A stretch of 64,000 nt of DNA from CAYLHS01 sp964496205 (GTDB taxonomy: Bacteria; Actinomycetota; Acidimicrobiia; Spongiisociales; UBA4744). The notes beneath the pieces were generated by a model. That model was not told the DNA's origin, searched no databases, and worked only from the letters and a program-made list of their open reading frames with translations. Position numbers and translations under genes: made by a program. Where the stretch lies: positions 1-64,000 of the forward strand of contig CAZBXV010000002.1 in NCBI GenBank assembly GCA_964496205.1, read 5' to 3'. Shown here piece after piece: positions 16,266-24,037 of the stretch. Within the stretch, counting starts at the first letter, position 1. Every line of letters starts with the position of its first letter.

Positions 16266-18341
16266 CTACTCCATCGCTCGGCGGATCCCGGCAAGCACCC
16301 GGGTCTCATCGACGAGTGCGAACCGTTCGAGCGCAGGCATCGGAAGCGGTGAGTCGAATCCGCTGATCCGCACAACCGGTGCTTCCAGGAGGTAGACACC
16401 ATGTTCGCTCACATAGGCGGCGATCTCTGCGAGAGGTCCGAGGGTCCGCGGCGCCTCTTGGACGAGCACGAGCCGTCCTGTCTTCTCGACGGAAGCCATC
16501 ACGGTCTCGATGTCCCACGGGAAGAGCGTGCGCAGGTCGATCACCTCAACGGACCCGTCGGCCGATTCGGCCGCCCGCAAAGCGACGGGGACCATACCGC
16601 CGTACGTGACGATGGTGACGTCCGAGCCGTTCTTTCGCACCCTGGCTTTGCCGAGCGGTATCTCGAAGCGTCCTATCGGCACCTCTTGACGCTGTGCCCG
16701 ATACAGGACCTTGGGTTCGAGAAAGATCACCGGGTCGTCAGAGTGGATTGCGGCCGTGAGGAGGCCCTTGGCGTCGACCGGTGAAGACGGCATGGCAACC
16801 ACAAGTCCCGGTGTGTGCATGAAGTACGCCTCCGGGCTTTCACCGTGGTGCTCGGGTGCTGCGATGCCGCCTCCGCTCGGGAAGCGGACAACAACCGGCA
16901 GGGTGACATGCCCCCGTGTGCGGTGCCGCATCCGTCCCAGGTGGGAGACGATCTGATCGAACGCCGGGTAGACGAAGCCGTCGAACTGAATCTCCGCCAC
17001 CGGCCGGCCGCCGGCGACCGCGATGCCGATCGCCGAGCCCACGATCGTGGACTCGTTGAGCGGTGTGTCGAGCACACGATCGGGGCCGTACCGTTCCTGC
17101 AGGTGGTCAGTGATTCGGAACACACCACCGGCGATTCCGACATCCTCTCCGAGCACGATGACCGAGGGATCATCGGCGAGCGCTTGATCGAGTGCCGCAT
17201 TGAGCGCTTCAGCCATCGTCCATGACTCCGTTGGGCCTTGTGGTTCGGTCTCAGGTCGCGTGTGCCACAGTTCGTCGTCTCGGAAGACGGTCTCGGCTTC
17301 ACCGGAGTCCCGTTGAGCCCGGTGGAGTTCTCTGACGAGGATGGGAGGGATCTTGACGTACGCATGACGGATCACGTCGTCGCGACCTGGCAGCGGAGTC
17401 GATTCGACCGTGACGACCGATGCTTCGAGCCGCCGGTCGATGTCGGCTGCCAATGCCGCCTCCTGATCTTCGTTCCAGTGGCCGCCGGCTTCCAGGAAGG
17501 CGCGGAGTCTTGGGATCGGATCCTTCTCTGTCCAATCGCGTTCCTCCCCTTCACTTCGGTATCGGCGGGGGTCATCGGCGGTTCCGTGCGGTCCGAAGCG
17601 GTATGTGACGGCCTCCAGGAGGGTCGGGCCTTCGCCCGACCGGGCCCGTCGAACCGCTTCGCGGGTCGCAATGAACACGGCGAACGGGTCCATTCCATCC
17701 ACTCGCATGCCGTCGATGCCATAGGCGAGGGCTTTCTCGGCGATCGTGGCCGACGCTGTTTGGCGTTCGAGCGGAACCGAGATTGCATACTGGTTGTTAC
17801 GACAGAAAAACACGTTGGCGGTCTTCCACACCCCGGCGGCGTTGAGGGCTGCGTGGAAGTCGGACTCAGACGTGGAGCCATCACCGAAGTAGGACAGGAC
17901 CACCGTGTCTCTGCCGGAGAGCGCTTCCTGGTACGCGTGGCCAACCGAGTGGGGGAGGTGGGAGGCGATCGGGATCGCGTCCATCTGCACCCTGAAGCGG
18001 TATGGATCCCAGTCGACGTTGGGGAGGCCGCGCCAGTAAGCGAAGAGCACGTCCAAGGGCACGCCTCTCGCGAGTTGCGCTCCGTGCTCCCTGTAGCTTG
18101 GGTACACCCAGTCATGCTCCCCGAGGGCGAGCGCCGACGCTACTTGCGCGGCCTCCTCCCCTTCGAGCGGGGGATACGTACCCATGCGACCCTGCCGCTG
18201 GAGTGCGACGATCTTTCGATCGAACCGGCGCGCCTCGACCATGAGCCGGTACATCCGGGTCATCAGGTCGACCGGAAGATCGGGATCCGGTCCGATCAGC
18301 GCTCCGGCCTGGTCGAGAATCTGGAATGTGGCTTCGGTCAC
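16266..18341 (-). CDS. Fused 2-oxoacid dehydrogenase E1 (alpha + beta in one chain)
   Basis: A 691-residue thiamine-diphosphate enzyme in which E1-alpha (about 1-345, TPP motif GDGS...NN at 153-183, HSVGHAYQEAL) is joined by a short linker to E1-beta (about 374-691, LGEDVGIAGGVF, LDTPLNESTIVGSAIG, PVAEIQFDGFVYPAFDQI). These are normally two genes. The start is GTG at 18341, overlapping the upstream stop as GTGA. It would decarboxylate pyruvate or branched-chain 2-oxoacids and pass the acyl group to a lipoyl E2, but no E2 or E3 gene is nearby. The substrate is not determinable. Confidence 0.9.
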   Translation of the reverse strand: MTEATFQILDQAGALIGPDPDLPVDLMTRMYRLMVEARRFDRKIVALQRQGRMGTYPPLEGEEAAQVASALALGEHDWVYPSYREHGAQLARGVPLDVLFAYWRGLPNVDWDPYRFRVQMDAIPIASHLPHSVGHAYQEALSGRDTVVLSYFGDGSTSESDFHAALNAAGVWKTANVFFCRNNQYAISVPLERQTASATIAEKALAYGIDGMRVDGMDPFAVFIATREAVRRARSGEGPTLLEAVTYRFGPHGTADDPRRYRSEGEERDWTEKDPIPRLRAFLEAGGHWNEDQEAALAADIDRRLEASVVTVESTPLPGRDDVIRHAYVKIPPILVRELHRAQRDSGEAETVFRDDELWHTRPETEPQGPTESWTMAEALNAALDQALADDPSVIVLGEDVGIAGGVFRITDHLQERYGPDRVLDTPLNESTIVGSAIGIAVAGGRPVAEIQFDGFVYPAFDQIVSHLGRMRHRTRGHVTLPVVVRFPSGGGIAAPEHHGESPEAYFMHTPGLVVAMPSSPVDAKGLLTAAIHSDDPVIFLEPKVLYRAQRQEVPIGRFEIPLGKARVRKNGSDVTIVTYGGMVPVALRAAESADGSVEVIDLRTLFPWDIETVMASVEKTGRLVLVQEAPRTLGPLAEIAAYVSEHGVYLLEAPVVRISGFDSPLPMPALERFALVDETRVLAGIRRAME

Positions 18342-18772
18342 GCCTGGCCGCCGATGTCGACGGCATACGCCTCGTACACCATCTCGGCATCTCTCAGTCG
18401 GTGCCTTTCGATCCGCTCCAATAGGCGACCGACCTGGTCGCTGATGGTCGACTCGTCCGGTGTCTCGGACTCCAATGCGACGCTCGTCGCTTCGATCAGG
18501 CACTCCATGACGTCATGGTCCTTCGTCAGGAGCCGGATGTCGTTCGTGAGGCGCGGCTGCGTCGAGATGAGTTCGGCATGCAGCCCGTCGGGTCCCTCGG
18601 TGAGGCGAATGTGGTCGCTCAGGGCCAGTGACAGTCCGGAGAGCTCGGCGGAGATCAACTCGAGACGATTGTCTTCGCTTGCCGACGACGCCTTTTCCAA
18701 CGCAGCGGCGGCTTCTTTGAGCGGCAGGTGCCGTTCGCGGGCCTCCGCGTACAGATCACGCTCGTGCATCAT
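18338..18772 (-). CDS. Hemerythrin-like (HHE) helical protein coupled to E1
   Basis: A 144-residue, all-helical, acidic protein. Spaced His and Glu residues (SDHIRLTEG, KDHDVMECLIE, ERHRLRDAEMVYEAYAVDIGG) resemble the hemerythrin/HHE diiron fold, although I cannot align all ligands. A good AAAGGA site precedes the ATG at 18772 (a second ATG follows directly). Its stop overlaps the GTG of the fused E1 gene, so the two are co-translated. Oxygen or redox sensing for the dehydrogenase is a guess from context. Confidence 0.6.
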   Translation of the reverse strand: MMHERDLYAEARERHLPLKEAAAALEKASSASEDNRLELISAELSGLSLALSDHIRLTEGPDGLHAELISTQPRLTNDIRLLTKDHDVMECLIEATSVALESETPDESTISDQVGRLLERIERHRLRDAEMVYEAYAVDIGGQA

Positions 18773-18827
18773 GATCCTTTCGGTTTCAAGGCCAAGACTA
18801 CTCCCGGTATGGGGCACCGACTCTGAG

Positions 18828-18833
18828 TAGCCT
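18828..18833 (+). promoter_or_regulatory. -10-like TAGCCT before hutH
   Basis: TAGCCT lies 23 nt before the hutH ATG, with a GAGGAG ribosome site between. This gives a short leadered transcript. Confidence 0.4.
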
Positions 18834-18856
18834 GAGCCCGAACGAGGAGTCGAAAG

Positions 18857-20356
18857 ATGATCATCGATGGGGACCGCGTAAGCCCCGAGGCCGTGGTTGC
18901 GGTGGCCGTGGGGTACGAAGGGGTCGAAGTGGCGTCGACGGTGCGGAAGCGCATGGAACCCGCTCGCCGTGTCGTCGAACGGGTCATTGAGGAAGACCGC
19001 ACGGTCTATGGCGTCACAACAGGATTCGGTGCGCTCGCCACTACCCCGATAGGGATGGAGGAGACACGGGAACTTCAGGTGCACCTTCTCCGGAGCCATG
19101 CCGCGGGCGTCGGTGATCCGCTTCCCGACGAAGTCGTTCGAGCAATGTTGCTTCTCCGGGCGCGCACACTCGCCCAGGGTTACTCCGGTGTCAGGCCGGC
19201 CCTCGTGGAACGGTACGTCGAGTTCCTCAACAGGGGCCTGCTGCCGGTGGTCCCGTCGCAGGGCTCGGTTGGCGCCTCGGGCGACCTCGCCCCGTTCGCT
19301 CACCTCGCCCTCCCGCTCATCGGGGAAGGGTTTCTGAAGGTTGAGGGCCAGGTCCGACCGGCAGCTCACGTGCTCGCAGAGGCGGGCCTCGAGCCGTTGA
19401 GGCTCGAACCAAAGGAAGGACTGAGCCTGCTCAATGGAACTGAAGGCATGTTGGCCCAGGGTGTCCTCGCGTTGGCGCGGGCGGAGCGGCTCATCGAAAC
19501 CGCCGATGTGGCATGTGCTTTGTCCATCGAGGCGCTGCTCGGGTCGGCGAGACCGTTTCGTCCCGAGATTCACGCCCTTCGACCACATCCCGGCCAGATC
19601 CGGTCTGCCCGCCGCATCGCGGCGTTCCTCGACGGATCCGAGATCGTGGCCAGCCATCGGGAAGACTTCACCCACGCGGTGCAGGATGCATACAGCTTGA
19701 GGTGCGCTCCCCAAGTGCACGGCGCTGTCGCCGATGCGGTTTCGTATGCCCGTGACGTATTCACGAGGGAGCTGGGTGCGGTTGTCGACAATCCGATCGT
19801 GCTTCCCGAGACCGGCGAGATCGTGTCAGGGGGCAACTTCCACGGTCAGCCGCTCGCAATTGCACTGGACACGATGACGCTGGCCGTCGCGGAGCTTTCT
19901 TCGATCTCAGAGCGTCGCACCGATCGGCTGCTCGACCCCGAGCGTTCGTGCGGACTGCCGGCGTTCCTCGCCGATCGCCCCGGCGTGGACTCCGGGTACA
20001 TGCTCACGCAGTACACGGCGGCTGCGCTCGTCGCCGAGAACAGAGTGCTTTCTCACCCCGCCTCCGTCGAATCGATTCCAACCTCCGGCTCACAGGAGGA
20101 TCACGTGTCGATGGGATGGGGCGCGGCTCGAAAGCTGTCGCTGGTGCTCGACAACGTCACACGCGTGCTTGCAGTGGAGCTGCTCTGTGCGGCTCGGGGT
20201 GTGGACCTTCGGGCGCCACTGCGGCCGTCGCCCGCCGTGGCCGAGGTTGTCGAACGTATCCGATCCGTCGTGCCCCCGATGAAAGGCGACCGCCCTCCGG
20301 GTGTCGAGATCGAGGCTGTTGCAGAGCTGATCCGGGCCGGGTCCCTGGTCAGCTGA
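18857..20356 (+). CDS. hutH: Histidine ammonia-lyase
   Basis: A 499-residue member of the MIO-cofactor aromatic ammonia-lyases. The self-cyclising Ala-Ser-Gly is at 140-142 (GSVGASGDLAP) and the catalytic Tyr51 lies in TVYGVTTGFG. Later motifs include NGTEGM, QDAYSLRCAPQVHG and SGGNFHGQPLA. It deaminates histidine to urocanate in the cytoplasm, the first Hut step. hutU follows about 320 bp downstream, with a small opposite-strand gene between. Length and motifs are complete. PAL/TAL activity is less likely given the hutU neighbour. Confidence 0.93.
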   Translation: MIIDGDRVSPEAVVAVAVGYEGVEVASTVRKRMEPARRVVERVIEEDRTVYGVTTGFGALATTPIGMEETRELQVHLLRSHAAGVGDPLPDEVVRAMLLLRARTLAQGYSGVRPALVERYVEFLNRGLLPVVPSQGSVGASGDLAPFAHLALPLIGEGFLKVEGQVRPAAHVLAEAGLEPLRLEPKEGLSLLNGTEGMLAQGVLALARAERLIETADVACALSIEALLGSARPFRPEIHALRPHPGQIRSARRIAAFLDGSEIVASHREDFTHAVQDAYSLRCAPQVHGAVADAVSYARDVFTRELGAVVDNPIVLPETGEIVSGGNFHGQPLAIALDTMTLAVAELSSISERRTDRLLDPERSCGLPAFLADRPGVDSGYMLTQYTAAALVAENRVLSHPASVESIPTSGSQEDHVSMGWGAARKLSLVLDNVTRVLAVELLCAARGVDLRAPLRPSPAVAEVVERIRSVVPPMKGDRPPGVEIEAVAELIRAGSLVS

Positions 20357-20621
20357 GCCGCGACCGGATCACCTGCTCATACTCGGGGAAATATCGTCCG
20401 ATCACCGGCAGATCGAACGTGCGAAGAATCGACTCCTTGGGCTCGTGTTCGAGGAGGAACCGGAACGACTCCTCGACGAGGCGAACTGGTTGGACGCCAG
20501 GGGCGATCCGTCGAAGGTCGATTGCCGAGACCCGAACGCGATGGGTAGTTGAGCTGGTTGCGTCGGCGATGGTCACGGTGAACAGGTCCGTGCCTGTTGG
20601 CGTGACGGTGATGTCCGGCAT
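20349..20621 (-). CDS. Conserved small protein between hutH and hutU
   Basis: A 90-residue soluble protein with a beta-rich N-terminal half (ITVTPTGTDLFTVTIAD) and a C-terminal segment FRFLLEHEPKESILRTFDLPVIGRYFPEYE. It looks like a real coding sequence and not an antisense shadow, but I do not know a function. It overlaps the end of hutH by 8 bp on the opposite strand and lies head to head with hutU. The ATG at 20621 is chosen because upstream codons give Arg/Trp-rich sequence. Confidence 0.65.
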   Translation of the reverse strand: MPDITVTPTGTDLFTVTIADATSSTTHRVRVSAIDLRRIAPGVQPVRLVEESFRFLLEHEPKESILRTFDLPVIGRYFPEYEQVIRSRLS

Positions 20622-20652
20622 GGGGAGAAGGTACCAGATGATCGGGGCGCGG

Positions 20653-20658
20653 TAGCCT
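20653..20658 (+). promoter_or_regulatory. -10-like TAGCCT before hutU
   Basis: TAGCCT lies 16 nt before the hutU ATG, with a strong AGGAGG site between. hutU can therefore be expressed separately from hutH. Confidence 0.4.
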
Positions 20659-20674
20659 CTCACCAGGAGGAATC

Positions 20675-22321
20675 ATGCCCAGAGAGATCCGAGCCCCGCG
20701 GGGCTCCACACTGCACACGAAAGGCTGGCTCCAGGAGGCGGCGCTCCGGTGCCTGATGAACAACCTCGATCCGGACGTCGCCGAGAATCCCGCCGAGTTG
20801 GTGGTCTACGGGGGCCGTGGCAAGGCTGCTCGTTCGTGGGAGGCGTTCGACGCGATCGTCGCCGAACTCGAGGCACTCGAAGGCGACGAGACGCTCCTCA
20901 TCCAATCAGGCAAGCCGGTTGGAGTGTTCCGCACGCACCAGATGGCGCCGAGAGTGCTGATCGCCAACAGCCTCCTCGTTCCGGACTGGGCGACATGGGA
21001 GCAGTTCTGGGAGCTGGAAGCCAAAGGTCTGATCATGTACGGTCAGATGACCGCCGGTTCGTGGATCTATATCGGAACCCAGGGCATTCTCCAAGGCACC
21101 TACCAGACGTTTCTCGCCATCGCAGAGCAGCGCTTCGGAGGCTCCCTGAAGGGGACGGTCACGTTGACCGCCGGGCTTGGGGGCATGGGGGGCGCTCAGC
21201 CACTCGCCGTCACGATGAACGAGGGCGTGGCGCTTGTGGTCGAGGTGGACCCTGACCACATCGCACGCAGGGTCGACACCGGCTATCTCGACGTGGTGGC
21301 GGGCTCCCTCGACGAAGCCGTGCAGGTGGCGATGAGCGCGAAGGAAGAGGGCAGGAGCCTGTCGATCGGCGTGCAGGGCAACGCCGCCGACGTATTCCCC
21401 GAGCTGCTGGGCAAGGGCGTCGAGTTCGACATCGTCACCGACCAGACGTCTGCTCACGATCCGTTGAACGGGTATGTGCCGAGCGGTTACGATGTTGCGG
21501 CCGCCGCCAAGCTTCGCACAACCGACCCCGACGGGTACGTGCAGCAGGCGAGAGCATCGATGGCGCGACACTGTGAGGCGATGGTCGGGTTCATGGCGAC
21601 CGGCGCAGAGGTGTTCGACTACGGGAACAACCTACGAGGCGAAGCCATTCTCGGTGGTTTCGAGAGAGCGTTCTCATATCCCGGGTTCATGCCCGCGTAC
21701 CTTCGCCCACTGATGTGTGAAGGGATGGGTCCGTTCAGATGGGTTGCGCTCTCTGGAGATCCGGCTGATATCGCCGCAACCGATGATGCGATCGCAGAGT
21801 TGTTTCCCGACAACAGTGGTCTTCAGCGCTGGCTGGCACTCGCCAAGGAGAAGGTCCACTTCCAAGGACTCCCTGCTCGGATCTGTTGGCTCGGCTACGG
21901 CGAACGCGCCAAGGCCGGCCTCGCGTTCAACGAACTCGTTCGCACCGGCAAGGTCAAAGCCCCGATCGTGATCGGCCGGGACCATCTCGACTCAGGATCG
22001 GTCGCGTCTCCCTACCGGGAGACGGAAGCGATGCTCGACGGTTCGGACGCAATCGCAGATTGGCCCATTCTCAATGCGCTTCTGAACACGTCGTCGGGTG
22101 CCGCCTGGGTTGCGGTTCATCACGGCGGAGGCGTTGGCATCGGCAAGGCTATTCACGCGGGCGCCCAAGTCGTTGCCGACGGAACCGATGAGGCGGCGAG
22201 ACGGCTCGAACTGATGCTCACGAACGACCCGGGCACCGGTGTGATGCGTCACGCCGACGCCGGCTACGAACGGGCTGTCGAGGTTGCCAGGGAGCGTGGT
22301 GTGCGCATCCCGATGCTGTAA
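20675..22321 (+). CDS. hutU: Urocanate hydratase
   Basis: A 548-residue urocanase. Characteristic blocks are GGRGKAARSWEAF, QSGKPVGVFRTH, YIGTQGILQGTYQTF and GLGGMGGAQPLAVTMNEG, followed by SIGVQGNAADV, TDQTSAHDPLNGYVPSG and the NAD-binding HHGGGVGIGKAIHAG region. It converts urocanate to imidazolone propionate with tightly bound NAD. AGGAGG precedes the ATG. Its partner hutI lies about 7 kb away at 29616. No hutG or hutF gene is visible, so the final steps are encoded elsewhere. Confidence 0.95.
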   Translation: MPREIRAPRGSTLHTKGWLQEAALRCLMNNLDPDVAENPAELVVYGGRGKAARSWEAFDAIVAELEALEGDETLLIQSGKPVGVFRTHQMAPRVLIANSLLVPDWATWEQFWELEAKGLIMYGQMTAGSWIYIGTQGILQGTYQTFLAIAEQRFGGSLKGTVTLTAGLGGMGGAQPLAVTMNEGVALVVEVDPDHIARRVDTGYLDVVAGSLDEAVQVAMSAKEEGRSLSIGVQGNAADVFPELLGKGVEFDIVTDQTSAHDPLNGYVPSGYDVAAAAKLRTTDPDGYVQQARASMARHCEAMVGFMATGAEVFDYGNNLRGEAILGGFERAFSYPGFMPAYLRPLMCEGMGPFRWVALSGDPADIAATDDAIAELFPDNSGLQRWLALAKEKVHFQGLPARICWLGYGERAKAGLAFNELVRTGKVKAPIVIGRDHLDSGSVASPYRETEAMLDGSDAIADWPILNALLNTSSGAAWVAVHHGGGVGIGKAIHAGAQVVADGTDEAARRLELMLTNDPGTGVMRHADAGYERAVEVARERGVRIPML

Positions 22322-22633
22322 TCAGGCCAGAAGCTGCTTCGCCATCTTGTAGTGGGCGATCCCTTCGACCCTGCGGATGAACCCTGGGCTCTTGCGGAAT
22401 CGTTCCGCGATGCGGGCGTGGCTCTCACCGTCGGCCACCAACGCGAGGACTCGTCGCTCGATCGGTCGAAACGAACGGCTCGACGTGGACTGTGACCGGG
22501 GGATCTCAGTCCACGAGATGATGCGCTCTACGTGCTGAGGACTGCGTCGGAACCGCACGGCGATCTCCTCGATATCGACCCCGTCGCGCCGCATGCGCAG
22601 GATGCGACGCTCTATTGGTCTGAGTTGTGCCAT
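22322..22633 (-). CDS. Protein with two tandem helix-turn-helix repeats
   Basis: A 103-residue protein made of two similar HTH units. RPIERRILRMRRDGVDIEEIAVRFRRSPQHVERII (about 6-40) and RPIERRVLALVADGESHARIAERFRKSPGFIRRV (about 55-90) share the RPIERR start, the acidic turn and the R-F-R-x-S-P recognition helix. The spacing resembles LuxR/sigma-region-4 type HTHs. It is probably an internal duplication that binds a two-part DNA site. It starts immediately downstream of hutU on the opposite strand. The ATG at 22633 begins directly before the first repeat. Confidence 0.7.
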   Translation of the reverse strand: MAQLRPIERRILRMRRDGVDIEEIAVRFRRSPQHVERIISWTEIPRSQSTSSRSFRPIERRVLALVADGESHARIAERFRKSPGFIRRVEGIAHYKMAKQLLA

Positions 22634-22703
22634 GTGGGTACCTCGAGTCCACTGTAACCGGGCTCTTGCCGTTCGGCCCTGGATTCGGGTGCCGATCTTC
22701 AGC

Positions 22704-23522
22704 TCATGGAGCATCCATGGGGTTCCAGCAGGTTGCGAGATCCTCGTCGAGCCCGTCAAGGGTTGTCATATCCTCACGGCTGAGTTCGAAGTTGAACACA
22801 TCCGCGTTCTCTCGGATCCGCTCGGGGTGCACCGATTTGGGAATGACGATGAACCCGTGCTCGATAGCCCATCGGATCAGAACCTGGGCGGGGCTCTTCT
22901 CATGGCGTGATCCGATCTCGACGAGCGTCGGGTCATCGAGTTTCTGGCCTCTCGTCAGCGGACTGTAGGACTCGACCGCGATGTCACGGGCGAGGCATGC
23001 ATCGACGAGGTTCCGTCGTGTCAGGTAGGGACTCAGCTCGAACTGGTCGACTGCCGGTGGCACGTTGGCGTAGGTGTCCAGCTCGTCCAGATGCTGAGGT
23101 GCGAAGTTGCTCACACCGATGGCTCGAGCACGGCCATCGGCAAGGAGATGTTCCATTGCTCGCCACGTCTCTGCGCGTTTGCCGGGGACCGGCCAGTGGA
23201 CCAGATAGAGGTCGATGTACTCGAATCCGAGCCTTCTGAGGCTGGCATCGGCTGCTTTCAGCGTCGACTCGTATCCGTGGTCGGTGTTCCACAGCTTCGT
23301 GGTCACGAACACTTCACTTCGAGGGATTCCGGTTCTGGCGATCGCCTCGCCGACGTCCTCCTCGTTGTGGTAGATCGCGGCGGTGTCGATGTGCCTGTAA
23401 CCGGTTTCGAGCGCCGCCATGACGGCGTTCCTCGCTGTCGCCCCTGCCTTGCTCTGGTACACACCAAGGCCCAGCACAGGGACGTGAACCGACTCGGCGA
23501 TGCGTCTGGTTGGGATATGCAT
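22704..23522 (-). CDS. Aldo/keto reductase (2,5-diketogluconate reductase type)
   Basis: A 272-residue AKR barrel protein. The catalytic tetrad is visible as D in GYRHIDTAAIY, Y in that segment, K in TTKLWNTDHG and H in YLVHWPVP. NADPH is bound through IPKSVHPERIRENADVFNF. It reduces aldehydes or ketones with NADPH. The ATG at 23522 overlaps the nitroreductase stop (TGATG), so both are translated from one message. Family is clear; substrate is unknown. Confidence 0.9.
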   Translation of the reverse strand: MHIPTRRIAESVHVPVLGLGVYQSKAGATARNAVMAALETGYRHIDTAAIYHNEEDVGEAIARTGIPRSEVFVTTKLWNTDHGYESTLKAADASLRRLGFEYIDLYLVHWPVPGKRAETWRAMEHLLADGRARAIGVSNFAPQHLDELDTYANVPPAVDQFELSPYLTRRNLVDACLARDIAVESYSPLTRGQKLDDPTLVEIGSRHEKSPAQVLIRWAIEHGFIVIPKSVHPERIRENADVFNFELSREDMTTLDGLDEDLATCWNPMDAP

Positions 23523-24025
23523 CACCACACCTCCCGATGCACGACGCTGTCGAAGGGCTTTCTGTTGGGTCGTTTGAGAGGCCGAAGCGGTCCGTCAGCC
23601 GGATAGCCGAGGGAGATCAGCCAAGCGCAGAATCGATCGTCGGGCAGTTCCAGGATCGTGGCAGCCAGATCGTGATCGGTGACGAGTGCGTGCCCGCTTC
23701 CGATTCCAAGATCGGCTGCTGCGAGCATGATGCTCATCGTCACCTGACCCAAGTCGTACTGCACGGAGGCTCGATCTCCTTCTGGCGCGACGATCGCGAT
23801 CGTCGCAGCGGATCCGGCAACGTGCCAGGCGCCCCGCCACACCTTTGAAAGAGCTTCGAGCCGATCCCTTTCCGTGACGACGACGAAATCCCATGGCTGG
23901 CTGTTTCTCGACGAGGGTGTCCGCCGTGCGGCCTCGAGGATCTGATCGAGATCGTCGGCTGGGATCGGCCGTGACTCGAACTGGCGAACGTTGCGTCGTG
24001 AGGCGATGGCAGTGAGGGTATTCAT
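23522..24025 (-). CDS. Nitroreductase-family FMN protein
   Basis: A 167-residue member of the nitroreductase fold, with SRRNVRQFESRPIP and PSSRNSQPWDFVVV near the N-terminus (FMN phosphate and isoalloxazine contacts) and a shortened C-terminal part. The family uses FMN with NAD(P)H. It is the first gene of a two-gene unit with the aldo/keto reductase. TAGGCT sits 6 nt before the ATG. Confidence 0.87.
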   Translation of the reverse strand: MNTLTAIASRRNVRQFESRPIPADDLDQILEAARRTPSSRNSQPWDFVVVTERDRLEALSKVWRGAWHVAGSAATIAIVAPEGDRASVQYDLGQVTMSIMLAAADLGIGSGHALVTDHDLAATILELPDDRFCAWLISLGYPADGPLRPLKRPNRKPFDSVVHREVW

Positions 24026-24031
24026 GGGAAT

Positions 24032-24037
24032 AGCCTA
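24032..24037 (-). promoter_or_regulatory. -10-like TAGGCT before the nitroreductase gene
   Basis: Minus-strand TAGGCT ends 6 nt before the ATG at 24025. Confidence 0.45.

Noticed and set aside
16266..18503. Upstream extension of the fused E1 gene to a 745-residue protein
   Set aside because: The extra 54 residues are Arg-rich and lie inside the upstream helical protein gene. The GTGA overlap at 18341 fits better.
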